NCBI GenBank assembly: GCA_963838095.1
Contig: CAWIPO010000008.1
Span: forward strand, 682,001 to 746,000
Direction: 5' to 3'
Origin: CAWCGU01 sp963838095
Lineage (GTDB): Bacteria; Actinomycetota; Thermoleophilia; Solirubrobacterales; 70-9
DNA: 64,000 nt
In this document: in pieces, positions 54,409-62,512 of the stretch
Position numbering within the stretch: the first letter of the stretch is position 1
Layout of the letters: each line of letters starts with the position of its first letter
Translations under genes and position numbers: made by a program
The notes under the pieces: generated by a model
Database searches by the model: none
Seen by the model: the letters and a program-made list of their open reading frames with translations, nothing else
What the model was told of the DNA's origin: nothing

Positions 54409-55611
54409 ATGAACCCCATGGAGGCTTCGACGCAAACCCGGTCACGCCGCATTCGCGCCGTCAGGCGTGAGGGGGAGCGGGTGATGCCGCTCGAGCTGTT
54501 CTTCGACCTGGTCTTCGTGCTCGCGCTGACGCAGTGCACGGCGTTGATGGCGGATAACCCCACCTGGGAGGGGGTCGCTCAGGCGATGGTGGTGCTGGGG
54601 CTGCTGTGGTGGTCGTGGGGCGGGTACGCGTGGCTGACGAGCGTGATCGATCCCGAGGAGGGGGCCGTGCGGATCGCCTTCTTTGCCGCGATGGCTGCAT
54701 TCCTGCTCGTTTCGCTGTGCGTGCCCCAGGCCTTCGGCGGCCTGGCGTTGGAGTTCGCGCTCGCCTTCGGAGCCGTGCGTGCCGCCCACATCGCCCTCTT
54801 CGTGCTCGCCAGCAGCGAGGACCCCGGCTTGCGGCATTCGGTGATCACCCTCGCAATCAGCACCGCGATCACGGTGGGCATACTGGTTGCCGGCTCTTTC
54901 CTGGACACCGACGCGCAGCTTGCCGTCTGGGGGTTCGCTCTCCTTCTGGATCTGGCTGGGCCGTACTTCTTCGGCACTGAGGGCTGGCGACTCGTCCCTA
55001 CCCACTTCGCAGAGCGCTACGGGCTGATCGTGATCATCGCTCTGGGCGAGTCGATCGTCGCGATCGGCGTGGGTGCGGAGGCGGGGCTGACCTGGGGCGT
55101 CGCGGCGGCCGCCGTGCTCGGAATCGCCCTCGCGGCGACCATGTGGTGGGCCTACTTCGACGTTGTCGCGCTGGTCAACGTTCGTCGCCTCGTCGAAGCC
55201 GAAGTTGGAAAGGTGCAGAACGCTCTCGCTCGCGACGGCTACTCCTACCTGCATCTTCCGATGGTGGCTGGGATCGTGCTGGTGGCGATGGGCATGAAGA
55301 AGGTGCTCGGCGACGTCGAGGATCCGCTGAAGACCGTTCCCGCCTTCGCACTGTTGGGCGGGGTTGCCATTTACCTGCTCGCGCACGTCGCTTTCCGCTA
55401 CCGAAACGTGCACACGATCAACAGGCAGCGTGCGCTTCTCGCCCTGCTCCTGTTCGCGCTCGTGCCGGTGGCGAGCGAGGTGCCCGCCCTTGCGGCGCTC
55501 GCGGGGACCGCGATCCTGATGTCGGTGCTGATCACCTACGAGACGATCAGCTATGGCGAGTCGCGACACCGCTTGCGCCATCAATCTGCCGGCGGGAGCT
55601 CAGCGGGCTAG
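54409..55611 (+). CDS. Low-temperature-requirement protein A (LtrA) family membrane protein
   Basis: A polytopic membrane protein of about 400 residues with some ten helices. The LtrA landmark RVMPLELFFDLVFVLALTQ opens the domain, followed by LLWWSWGGYAWLTSVID and HFAERYGLIVIIALGESIVAIGVG, the central conserved block. LtrA was named from a cold-sensitive Listeria mutant; its molecular role is not known. ATG 54409 or 54418 are both plausible. Its stop codon overlaps the end of the M24 gene. Confidence 0.85.
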   Translation: MNPMEASTQTRSRRIRAVRREGERVMPLELFFDLVFVLALTQCTALMADNPTWEGVAQAMVVLGLLWWSWGGYAWLTSVIDPEEGAVRIAFFAAMAAFLLVSLCVPQAFGGLALEFALAFGAVRAAHIALFVLASSEDPGLRHSVITLAISTAITVGILVAGSFLDTDAQLAVWGFALLLDLAGPYFFGTEGWRLVPTHFAERYGLIVIIALGESIVAIGVGAEAGLTWGVAAAAVLGIALAATMWWAYFDVVALVNVRRLVEAEVGKVQNALARDGYSYLHLPMVAGIVLVAMGMKKVLGDVEDPLKTVPAFALLGGVAIYLLAHVAFRYRNVHTINRQRALLALLLFALVPVASEVPALAALAGTAILMSVLITYETISYGESRHRLRHQSAGGSSAG

Positions 55612-56723
55612 GCGACGACGGTCAGATCCTTCTCGAGCCCGGTCAGGTTTCTATGGCCGTCCTCGGTGATCGTGACCAGGTCCTCGATCCTGACCCCGAA
55701 GCGGCCGGGGACGTAGACACCCGGCTCCACAGTGACCACGTCGCCCGGCTCGAGCACGTCCTCCGAGGTCGCCGCGATCCGGGGCGCCTCGTGCACCTCC
55801 ATGCCGACACCGTGGCCGGTGCCGTGCCCGAAGCGATCGCCGTGGCCGGCCGCCGCGATCACGTCTCGCGCCGCGGCATCGGCGTCCTTTGCGCTCACTC
55901 CCGGCCCCACTGCTGAAAGCGCCGCGAGCTGTGCCTCGAGCACGACGTCGTACACGACTGTGGCATCTTCGTCCAGCGGCCCGGTCGCGTACGTGCGAGT
56001 GCAGTCCGAGCAGTAACCGTCCAGCTCCACCCCCATGTCGACGATCACCAGCTCCCCCGCGCCGATCTCGCGCTCGGAGGGCTCGGAATGGGGCAGGGCG
56101 CCGTTCTCCCCGGCGGCGACGATCGGCGGGAAGGAGGGCTCGGCGCCGAGCTCGCGCGTCCGGGCCTCGGCGGCGCGCGCGACCTCGCGCTCGCTGCGCC
56201 CGGCGAGGCCGCGCTCGGCCAGCCATTCGAACACCTCGTCTGCCAGGCTGGCCGCAGCGGCGATCGCCGCCAGCTCGGACTCGTCCTTGTGGCGGCGCAG
56301 GCGCTCGACCAGGCCCGCCGACGCCACGAGCTCGACACCCTCGCCGATCGCCTCCTCGAGCCGTCGCAGGGTGCGGACGCTGACGTTCGCATCGTCGTAG
56401 CCGACGCGCCCGCCGAGCCGCTCCGCGAGGGAGGGCAGCAGCTGGCTCTTCGCCTGTACCAGGTCGTACTCGCCCCCGAGCTCGCTCTGGACCCTCTCCG
56501 TGTACCGGAAGTCGGTAACGAACGGAGTCGGGTCGGGACCGATCACGCAGGCGCCGCTGGTTCCGGTGAACCCGGTGAGCCAACGGAGGTTCGTCATCTC
56601 CGCTCGGCCCGAGTCGCCCGGTCGGACCAGCCCGCCGACGATCAGTGCGTCGAGCCCCTCCTCCCCCACCAGCTCCGCCAGCCGCGCCTTTCGCGCCGCG
56701 AGCAGCTCGCCGGAGGCGCTCAT
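55608..56723 (-). CDS. M24-family Xaa-Pro aminopeptidase/dipeptidase
   Basis: M24 peptidases cleave next to proline with a two-metal site. N-terminal creatinase-like domain: LDALIVGGLVRPGDSG, LRWLTGFTGTSG. Catalytic pita-bread domain: D..D in ELVIVDMGVELDGYCSDCTRTY, His in FGHGTGHGVGMEVHEAP, Glu in VVTVEPGVYVPG and Glu in GVRIEDLV. Length 371. The start overlaps the aroQ stop (ATGA). This gene between aroQ and efp is a widespread order. Confidence 0.92.
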   Translation of the reverse strand: MSASGELLAARKARLAELVGEEGLDALIVGGLVRPGDSGRAEMTNLRWLTGFTGTSGACVIGPDPTPFVTDFRYTERVQSELGGEYDLVQAKSQLLPSLAERLGGRVGYDDANVSVRTLRRLEEAIGEGVELVASAGLVERLRRHKDESELAAIAAAASLADEVFEWLAERGLAGRSEREVARAAEARTRELGAEPSFPPIVAAGENGALPHSEPSEREIGAGELVIVDMGVELDGYCSDCTRTYATGPLDEDATVVYDVVLEAQLAALSAVGPGVSAKDADAAARDVIAAAGHGDRFGHGTGHGVGMEVHEAPRIAATSEDVLEPGDVVTVEPGVYVPGRFGVRIEDLVTITEDGHRNLTGLEKDLTVVA

Positions 56724-57169
56724 CGGTCCAGCTTCTTGGCGATGATCTCCAGCGCCCGCTTGTAGCCATCGGTGCCCTCACCGGAGACGGTCTCCAGGAC
56801 CAGCCCCTCGAGCACCGAGTGGCGCCGCCACTCCTCGCGGCTCTGAACATCCGAGATATGGACTTCGACCGCGGGGATGCCGGCGATCTCAAGCGCGTCC
56901 CTTATCGCCCAGCTGTAATGGGTCCATGCGCCGGGGTTCAGCACCGCCGCGTCGGCGGCGTCGGGAAGCCGGTGCAGCCGCTCCACGAAGTCGCCCTCGT
57001 GGTTGGTCTGGAAGAACGCCGCCTCGAGGTCGAAGTCGCGCGCCCAGCGCTTGATCTGGACCTCCAGCTCCGCCAGCGTCGCGGTTCCGTACTGGTCCGG
57101 ATCGCGCCTGCCGAGCATGTCGAGGTTGACCCCGTGGAGTACCTCGACCCGATTGCGGGTCGCCTTCAC
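56720..57169 (-). CDS. aroQ: Type II 3-dehydroquinate dehydratase
   Basis: AroQ catalyses the third step of the shikimate pathway by anti-elimination of water. The 149 residues show HGVNLDMLGRRDPDQYGTATL with the catalytic Tyr27, LNPGAWTHYSWAIRDAL, and VEVHISDVQSREEWR with the catalytic His. The N terminus (HGVNLDMLG rather than GPNLNLLG) is slightly variant. Overlapping ATGA contacts on both sides place it inside the aroC-aroKB-aroQ operon. Confidence 0.93.
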   Translation of the reverse strand: MKATRNRVEVLHGVNLDMLGRRDPDQYGTATLAELEVQIKRWARDFDLEAAFFQTNHEGDFVERLHRLPDAADAAVLNPGAWTHYSWAIRDALEIAGIPAVEVHISDVQSREEWRRHSVLEGLVLETVSGEGTDGYKRALEIIAKKLDR

Positions 57170-58698
57170 GACGCCCGCAGCTCCTCGATCGCGGCGCGGA
57201 CCCCGGCGTCGTCCACTGCCTCGCCGACCCGCGGCTCCCCGGGCCGCTCGATCAGAACGAAGCCGACGCCGGCCTCGGTTCTCTTCTTGTCGCGCCCGAT
57301 CGCAGTCTGGATCTCATCGTCTGACACCGCCTCGTCCAGCCGAGTCGGGAGACCGGCCCGCCCGAGCAGCTCGGCGACCTCGGCTCGGAGCTCGTCGGCT
57401 CCCGAGAGCCGGAGCGCCGCAAGCAGCCCCAGCCCGACCGCCTCACCGTGCCGGTAGCGGCGGTAGTCGCTCGCGGCCTCGATCGCGTGCCCGACGGTGT
57501 GCCCAAGGTTCAGCACCGCCCGGCGCCCCGAGTCGCGCTCGTCGCCGGCGACCACGTCGAGCTTCGTGCGCACGCAGCCGACGATCACCTCGTCGGGCGG
57601 GAGCGAGCCGGGATCGCCGCCGCGCACGGTGTCCCACAATCCGCCACCCGCGATCAGCGCCGTCTTCAGGACCTCGGCGTAGCCCGCCCGCCGCTCCTGC
57701 TCGGGGAGCGTCTCCAGAACCGAGGGATCCGTGATCACCGCGGCTGGCTGGTGGTACGCGCCGACGTAGTTCTTCGCCTCCGGCAGGTCGACGCCCGTCT
57801 TGCCGCCGTAGGCCGAGTCCACCTGCGCAACCAGCGTTGTCGGAACCTGGACCACCGGCACGCCGCGCTGGTAGACAGCGGCGCAGAAGCCGCCGAGGTC
57901 CCCTACCACGCCGCCTCCGAGCGCGACCAGATGGTCGTCGCGCCGCATCCCGAGGCGCGCCAGCTCGCGCAGCACCCGCTCGGCCTCGCCGAGGGTCTTG
58001 CGCGCCTCGCCGGGCTCGATCTCGATCTGCGCGGCGATCTGCCCCAGCTCGCCGGCGTGGAGCTGAGCGACGGTGCTGTCGGTGACGCAGAAGCCACGAC
58101 TTGGCAGCGGCCAGTCGACCCCGCCGAGCATCCCGCGCCCGATGAACACGGGGTAGTCGCCGGACTCGGTGCGAGCCCACAACAGCCGCGAGCCCTCGGG
58201 GGCGGAGCGAAACGCGAGGATCGCCGGCAGCGCCCCCCGTACACGCCCGCGCTGCGCTGGTATGACCACGTCGGCCACCTGCTCGTAAAGCGGACGCCGC
58301 TCGTCGAGGCGGGCTTCGAAGCCGTCGCGGTCGGCGGCAAGCGGGCGCTTTCCCGCCACCCGCTTCCACGCCTTCTCGGGGCTGACGTCGAGCCACACAA
58401 CCAGGTGTCGCTTCATCGCATCGCGCACGCGCTCGGACAGCACGCTGCCACCGCCGGCGGCGATCGCCTGGCCGTCGGCCTGCTCGAGCAACGCGGTGAC
58501 GATCTCCTCCTCGCGCACCCTGAACGCCGCCTCGCCGTCACGCTCGAACAGCTCGCCGATCGACGTCCCCAGCTCGCGCTCGATGACGCGATCGGTGTCG
58601 ATCACGTCCAGCCCCAGCTCTGCCGCGGCCTGCACCGCCTTCGACTTGCCGGCCCCCATGAAGCCGACGAAGACGATCGCGGGCGTCCTCGGCGGCAT
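57166..58698 (-). CDS. aroKB: Fused shikimate kinase / 3-dehydroquinate synthase
   Basis: A 510-residue bifunctional shikimate-pathway enzyme. Residues 1-165 are shikimate kinase (AroK): P-loop VFVGFMGAGKSKAVQ, DVIDTDRVIERELG, and AIAAGGGSVL. Residues about 170-505 are 3-dehydroquinate synthase (AroB): LVALGGGVVGDLGGFCAAVYQRGV, PTTLVAQVDSAYGGKTGVDL, KNYVGAYHQP, and zinc ligands in AVLNLGHTVGHAIEA and RHGEAV. DSAYGGKTG differs from the usual DSSIGGKTG. Fusion guarantees one-to-one synthesis of step 2 and step 5 enzymes. Coupled to aroQ (ATGA). Confidence 0.94.
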   Translation of the reverse strand: MPPRTPAIVFVGFMGAGKSKAVQAAAELGLDVIDTDRVIERELGTSIGELFERDGEAAFRVREEEIVTALLEQADGQAIAAGGGSVLSERVRDAMKRHLVVWLDVSPEKAWKRVAGKRPLAADRDGFEARLDERRPLYEQVADVVIPAQRGRVRGALPAILAFRSAPEGSRLLWARTESGDYPVFIGRGMLGGVDWPLPSRGFCVTDSTVAQLHAGELGQIAAQIEIEPGEARKTLGEAERVLRELARLGMRRDDHLVALGGGVVGDLGGFCAAVYQRGVPVVQVPTTLVAQVDSAYGGKTGVDLPEAKNYVGAYHQPAAVITDPSVLETLPEQERRAGYAEVLKTALIAGGGLWDTVRGGDPGSLPPDEVIVGCVRTKLDVVAGDERDSGRRAVLNLGHTVGHAIEAASDYRRYRHGEAVGLGLLAALRLSGADELRAEVAELLGRAGLPTRLDEAVSDDEIQTAIGRDKKRTEAGVGFVLIERPGEPRVGEAVDDAGVRAAIEELRAS

Positions 58699-58712
58699 GC
58701 CCGTCGTGTCGC

Positions 58713-59876
58713 CTATCGCCGCCAGCCGATCCGCTCCCGATAGGCAGTCAGGGCGGCGTGCACGTCGTCGATGTGGTCGCCCCCGAACTTCTCCCGGTAG
58801 CAGCGAGCCAGCACCAGCGCCACCATAGCCTCGCCGACGACACCGGCGGCGGGCACCACCGCCGAATCGGTGCGCTCCCGCAAGGCCTGCGCCGGCTCCT
58901 TGGTCTCGGTGTCAACCGACCGAAGCGGCTTCGTCAGCGTCGAGATCGGCTTCAGGGCGGCCTGCGCAACCAACGGCTCGCCATTCGACATCCCGCCCTC
59001 GACGCCGCCGGCGTGGTTGGTCTCGCGATGCCAGCCGCGCTGCTCGGAGAAGAAGATCTCGTCGTGGGCCTCCGAGCCCGGCCGGCCCGCCACGTCCCAG
59101 GCCTCGCCGATCGTCGCCCCCTTCACCGCCTGGATCGAGACCAGCGCCTGCGCCAAGCGCGAGTCGAGCCGCCCTTCCCACGTAGTGAACGAGCCCAGCC
59201 CCGGAACGAGCCCGAATGCCCGCACTTCGAACACCCCGCCGAGGCTCTCGTTCGCCTTCCGCAGCCGGTCGATCTCGGCAACCATCGCCTCTGCGGCCTC
59301 CGGGTCCAGGCAGCGCACCGGCGAGTCGTCGACGCCGGCGAAGTCCTGCGCGGATAGCTCGTCGGGCACGGAAGCGCGCACCGAGCCGATCTGGAGCACA
59401 TGGCTGTAGACGGAGACGCCGAGCGCGCCCAGGAGCTCCTTCGCGAGGCCGCCGGCGGCCACTCGCGCCGCGGTTTCGCGGGCGCTGGCGCGCTCGAGCA
59501 CATTGCGGACGTCGGTGTGCCCGAACTTGTGCAGACCGGCGAGATCGGCGTGCCCCGGACGCGGCAGGTGCACCTCCTCGACATCTGCATCCACCGGCCA
59601 CGGGTTCATCCGCTCTTCCCAGTTCTCGTAGTCGCGGTTGGCCACCAGCAGCGCTACCGGGCTGCCAAGCGTGCGCCCGTGCCGGATCCCGGAGCGAACC
59701 TCCACCGAGTCGCTCTCGATCTTCATCCGGCCGCCGCGGCCATGCCCGAGCTGGCGCCTCGCCATATCGCGATCCAGCGCCTCGCGGCTGATCTCCAGAC
59801 CCGCGGGCAGCCCTTCGACGATCGCCACGAGCCCCGGCCCGTGCGATTCGCCGGCGGTTGTGAACCTGAACGCCAT
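58713..59876 (-). CDS. aroC: Chorismate synthase
   Basis: AroC converts EPSP to chorismate with reduced FMN. Signatures: FRFTTAGESHGPGLVAIVEG at the N terminus, RQLGHGRGGRMKIESD, RPGHADLAGLHKFGHTDVRNVLERASARETAARVA in the centre, and NHAGGVEGGMSNGEPLV. The last part contains RTDSAVVPAAGVVGEAMVALVLA, also conserved. Length 387. First gene of the aro group, 14 bases before the aroKB start. Confidence 0.96.
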   Translation of the reverse strand: MAFRFTTAGESHGPGLVAIVEGLPAGLEISREALDRDMARRQLGHGRGGRMKIESDSVEVRSGIRHGRTLGSPVALLVANRDYENWEERMNPWPVDADVEEVHLPRPGHADLAGLHKFGHTDVRNVLERASARETAARVAAGGLAKELLGALGVSVYSHVLQIGSVRASVPDELSAQDFAGVDDSPVRCLDPEAAEAMVAEIDRLRKANESLGGVFEVRAFGLVPGLGSFTTWEGRLDSRLAQALVSIQAVKGATIGEAWDVAGRPGSEAHDEIFFSEQRGWHRETNHAGGVEGGMSNGEPLVAQAALKPISTLTKPLRSVDTETKEPAQALRERTDSAVVPAAGVVGEAMVALVLARCYREKFGGDHIDDVHAALTAYRERIGWRR

Positions 59877-59950
59877 CCCGCCAAGGCTAGACGGCCGAGC
59901 TGTGCGTAGAAGGGAGCCTGCTTGCGGCGAGCGCGCCCAGCTTCGGGCAG

Positions 59951-60895
59951 CTAAGCGCCTAGGCCGAGCCAGGCAGCCATCCCGGACGGAACGGAGGCGC
60001 TCTGCTGGTCGCGCTCGCCATCGCCCGGGACCGCATCGTCACCGTGCTCGACCACGACGAGCTCGACTCCGGTCAGCTCGAGTGTGAAGTCCTCGGGGGT
60101 CTTGCCCTCCGGCGCGTAGGTGAGCGTGCGCCGCTCGCCCTCCTTCAGGGTGACGAATTGGCAGTCGGCCGCGCTCGGACTGCACTCGCCCGCTCCGCTC
60201 GTGCCGGTGACATCCGAGGAGAGCATGAAGACGGCTTGCTCGCCGTCCTCGCTCACGCCGACGAACACCGCCACCGGGCGCTGGCGGCTGGGAAGGAAGC
60301 TGAGGGTCTTGACGCCGCTGCGCTCCGTCGCCTGCCCGGAAGCGCCGACCAGCACGTTGACGCGGTAGCTGAGGCGGTACTCCTCCCTGACAATCTCGTC
60401 GGGCGAGGTACCCCCGCTGTCAGTGGTGTCGCTGCTGTCGGTGCTCGTGCCCGTGTCCGTGCTGCCGTCTCCGTACTCGTTCACCGATTCCGGGTATGAA
60501 GGAATCGGAGAAACGGAAGTCGACGTCGACCCGCCGGAGGTGGTGGGCGGAACTCCGGAGTCAATCGGGACCTCGGGGGCCAGTTCCACCGCGCCTTGCT
60601 CCTCGACCACGGAGGGCGCAGGCGCGAAATGGTCCTCGAACGGATTCTTGCTCTGCAGCAGGTCGAGCCGCTGGCGGTAGTTGCGTATTCCCTCGTCCTC
60701 GACCATCACCGCGGGCACCGCCTCGCTCGTCTCCTCGGCCCCAAGAGGAGCGGGCGGCGGTACGACCTCGGGCTCGCTCTTGAGCAGGAACGGAACCGCA
60801 ACGATTGCCACCACGAGCACACCGATGACAGGCAGCAGGCGGCGATCGCGAAGGTCGCGATAGAGGTCGCCCATTAACCCACCGCCCGCACTCAC
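59951..60895 (-). CDS. Pilus-cluster accessory protein (PilP-position, unknown function)
   Basis: This 314-residue protein is read with pilO (start overlaps the pilO stop). It has a short cytoplasmic N terminus, one membrane helix at about 20-37 (LLPVIGVLVVAIVAVPFLL) and an extracytoplasmic region. Residues about 120-165 are a low-complexity Ser/Thr/Gly stretch (DTGTSTDSSDTTDSGGTSP). The C-terminal domain is beta-rich (YRVNVLVGA, RQRPVAVFVGVSEDG, TLTYAPEGKTPEDFTLELTGVELVVV). By position it may stand in for PilP, but no sequence match is claimed. Confidence 0.65.
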   Translation of the reverse strand: MSAGGGLMGDLYRDLRDRRLLPVIGVLVVAIVAVPFLLKSEPEVVPPPAPLGAEETSEAVPAVMVEDEGIRNYRQRLDLLQSKNPFEDHFAPAPSVVEEQGAVELAPEVPIDSGVPPTTSGGSTSTSVSPIPSYPESVNEYGDGSTDTGTSTDSSDTTDSGGTSPDEIVREEYRLSYRVNVLVGASGQATERSGVKTLSFLPSRQRPVAVFVGVSEDGEQAVFMLSSDVTGTSGAGECSPSAADCQFVTLKEGERRTLTYAPEGKTPEDFTLELTGVELVVVEHGDDAVPGDGERDQQSASVPSGMAAWLGLGA

Positions 60896-61761
60896 GGTGT
60901 CCCTCCAACGGTCGCGGCCGGTGGCGCCGGTGCGGCCGTGGGTTCAGTGCTCGCGGGCACCGGTGCCGGTCCGGATGGGCTCGCGCCCGCGGTTACGCCC
61001 TCGCCCGGCGGGGTGACGAACGTCGTCACCACAAAATCGGCCTCGAGTGCGGGCAGCGTCCCGAATGTGCCCGCAAGGAGATCGTCCTGCGGAACATTGA
61101 GGCTGAAGCCGTCGATGGTCAGCAGCCGGCCGAACACAGATGGAGACCCGTCCTTGTCGAGACCGACCTGGCGGTTCATCTTCCCGATGAACTCCGAGAT
61201 CGCGAAGAAGTCGCCGCTGAATCCGAGCTCATAGGGCATCACCGGCAGGCCAGCCGGCCCGACCGTGGCGCCGATCGGAAGCGTGGCGACGCTCGACTCG
61301 GTGGCGGTTGGAGCCACCGGGGCGGCGGGGGCGGCGCCGGCCTCAGCGCTCGCCACCTGCTGCTCCGACTGCTCGGCGGTGGTCGCCGGAGTCGCCGGGG
61401 CGGGTGGCGGGGCAGGCGCGGCGGCGCTCTCACCTCCGACGAGCTCGAGCGAGCTGAAGTCCACTCCGGTCGCCGCAGCCAGCGTGCTGAGCTGGACCAG
61501 GAGGCTGGAGGTGTCCGAATCCTCGGGAACGGCCTTGCCGAGCACGACCATGCGGCGGTAGTTGGCCGGGAAGGTCTCCCGCGAGGCCTCTGCCGCCAGC
61601 GCGAGCGCTTCCTGCTCCTCCACGGACGCCTGCAGCGCAGCGACGTCTTCTTCCAGACTCGATGCCTCCTCGCGCTTCGGCGAGAGGATCAGGAACCAGA
61701 ACGCTGCCAGCAACGCTACTACCGGAAGCACGAGCAGGACTCCCTTGTCGACGCCTCTCAT
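60892..61761 (-). CDS. pilO: PilO-like type IV pilus inner-membrane protein
   Basis: A 289-residue bitopic membrane protein: helix at about 9-27 (LLVLPVVALLAAFWFLIL), then coiled coil (about 30-60, REEASSLEEDVAALQASVEEQEAL), and NYRRMVVLGKAVPEDSDTSSLLVQLSTLAAATGVDFSSLEL, which is the PilO ferredoxin-like core. LPVMPYELGFSGDFFAISEFIGKMN is the second conserved segment. Ala/Pro-rich linkers (about 115-150, 265-289) are notable. It forms the alignment subcomplex with PilN and PilM. Confidence 0.82.
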   Translation of the reverse strand: MRGVDKGVLLVLPVVALLAAFWFLILSPKREEASSLEEDVAALQASVEEQEALALAAEASRETFPANYRRMVVLGKAVPEDSDTSSLLVQLSTLAAATGVDFSSLELVGGESAAAPAPPPAPATPATTAEQSEQQVASAEAGAAPAAPVAPTATESSVATLPIGATVGPAGLPVMPYELGFSGDFFAISEFIGKMNRQVGLDKDGSPSVFGRLLTIDGFSLNVPQDDLLAGTFGTLPALEADFVVTTFVTPPGEGVTAGASPSGPAPVPASTEPTAAPAPPAATVGGTP

Positions 61762-61762
61762 C

Positions 61763-62509
61763 TCACGGCCCCTCGGTCGAGGTTGGGGTCGACTCGGCCG
61801 GAGCCGGAGCAGCGGGGGCGCCTGTCGTCGGCGTGGCCGGTGGCGCCGGCACGGCGGTTGGCGGAGCCGCGGTGGGAACCGCTACCTCGTCGAACGCGGC
61901 CGCGAGCGCGAAGCTCGCTCCGGCGAAGCACTCACCGCCCGTTCCTCCGCTGCCGGCATCCTGGTGCTCGGAGCTCTGGAGGCCGACCCTCGTGACGCCG
62001 TCGATGTCCTCGAGCGCCGCGACGAGCGCCGCAACGGCCTCTTGACCGGCTGCGCATCCCGTCATCGTCAGCGCCGGCCCCGGAATCTCAGCGCGCAGTC
62101 GCACATCGCCGGCGTTCTCGAGTGAGACCGCCGGATTGACCGTCCCCGTCAGGTCCTTCAGCGTGATGCCGGCCGGGATCACCACCGCGAGCTCGCGCAG
62201 GACGCGCTCCCAATCGAAGCGGCTCTGCGCGAGAGTCGAGACGGTCTGCGTCCGCTCGGCCTGCGCGGTTGAGAACTCAGCGAAGGCGGCCAGGCTTTCG
62301 GCGCGGGCAGTCGCCGCCGCCTCTTCCTGCTCCAGCCTCGCGATCTCGGCCTCGCTCTCGGAGATCGAGTTCCCGGTCATCACGACCATCGTCACCCCGC
62401 CGAGAATCGCCACTAGGGCACCGATCAGCAAGTATGCGGCGGGTCCGGTCCGGCTCGATCGCTTTCCCGCACGCCGCTCCTCGGGCGGAATCAGGTTTAC
62501 CGGGCGCAC
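61763..62509 (-). CDS. pilN: PilN-like type IV pilus inner-membrane protein
   Basis: A 248-residue bitopic protein starting MRPVNLIPPEERRAGKR, which carries the PilN cytoplasmic motif (xNLxP) that docks into PilM. One helix at about 25-46 is followed by a coiled coil (ISESEAEIARLEQEEAAATARAE) and a fold with FDWERVLRELAVVIPAGITLKDLTG. The C terminus is a long Ala/Pro/Thr-rich tail (about 207-248). Directly downstream of pilM by 3 bases. Confidence 0.83.
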   Translation of the reverse strand: MRPVNLIPPEERRAGKRSSRTGPAAYLLIGALVAILGGVTMVVMTGNSISESEAEIARLEQEEAAATARAESLAAFAEFSTAQAERTQTVSTLAQSRFDWERVLRELAVVIPAGITLKDLTGTVNPAVSLENAGDVRLRAEIPGPALTMTGCAAGQEAVAALVAALEDIDGVTRVGLQSSEHQDAGSGGTGGECFAGASFALAAAFDEVAVPTAAPPTAVPAPPATPTTGAPAAPAPAESTPTSTEGP

Positions 62510-62512
62510 GCT

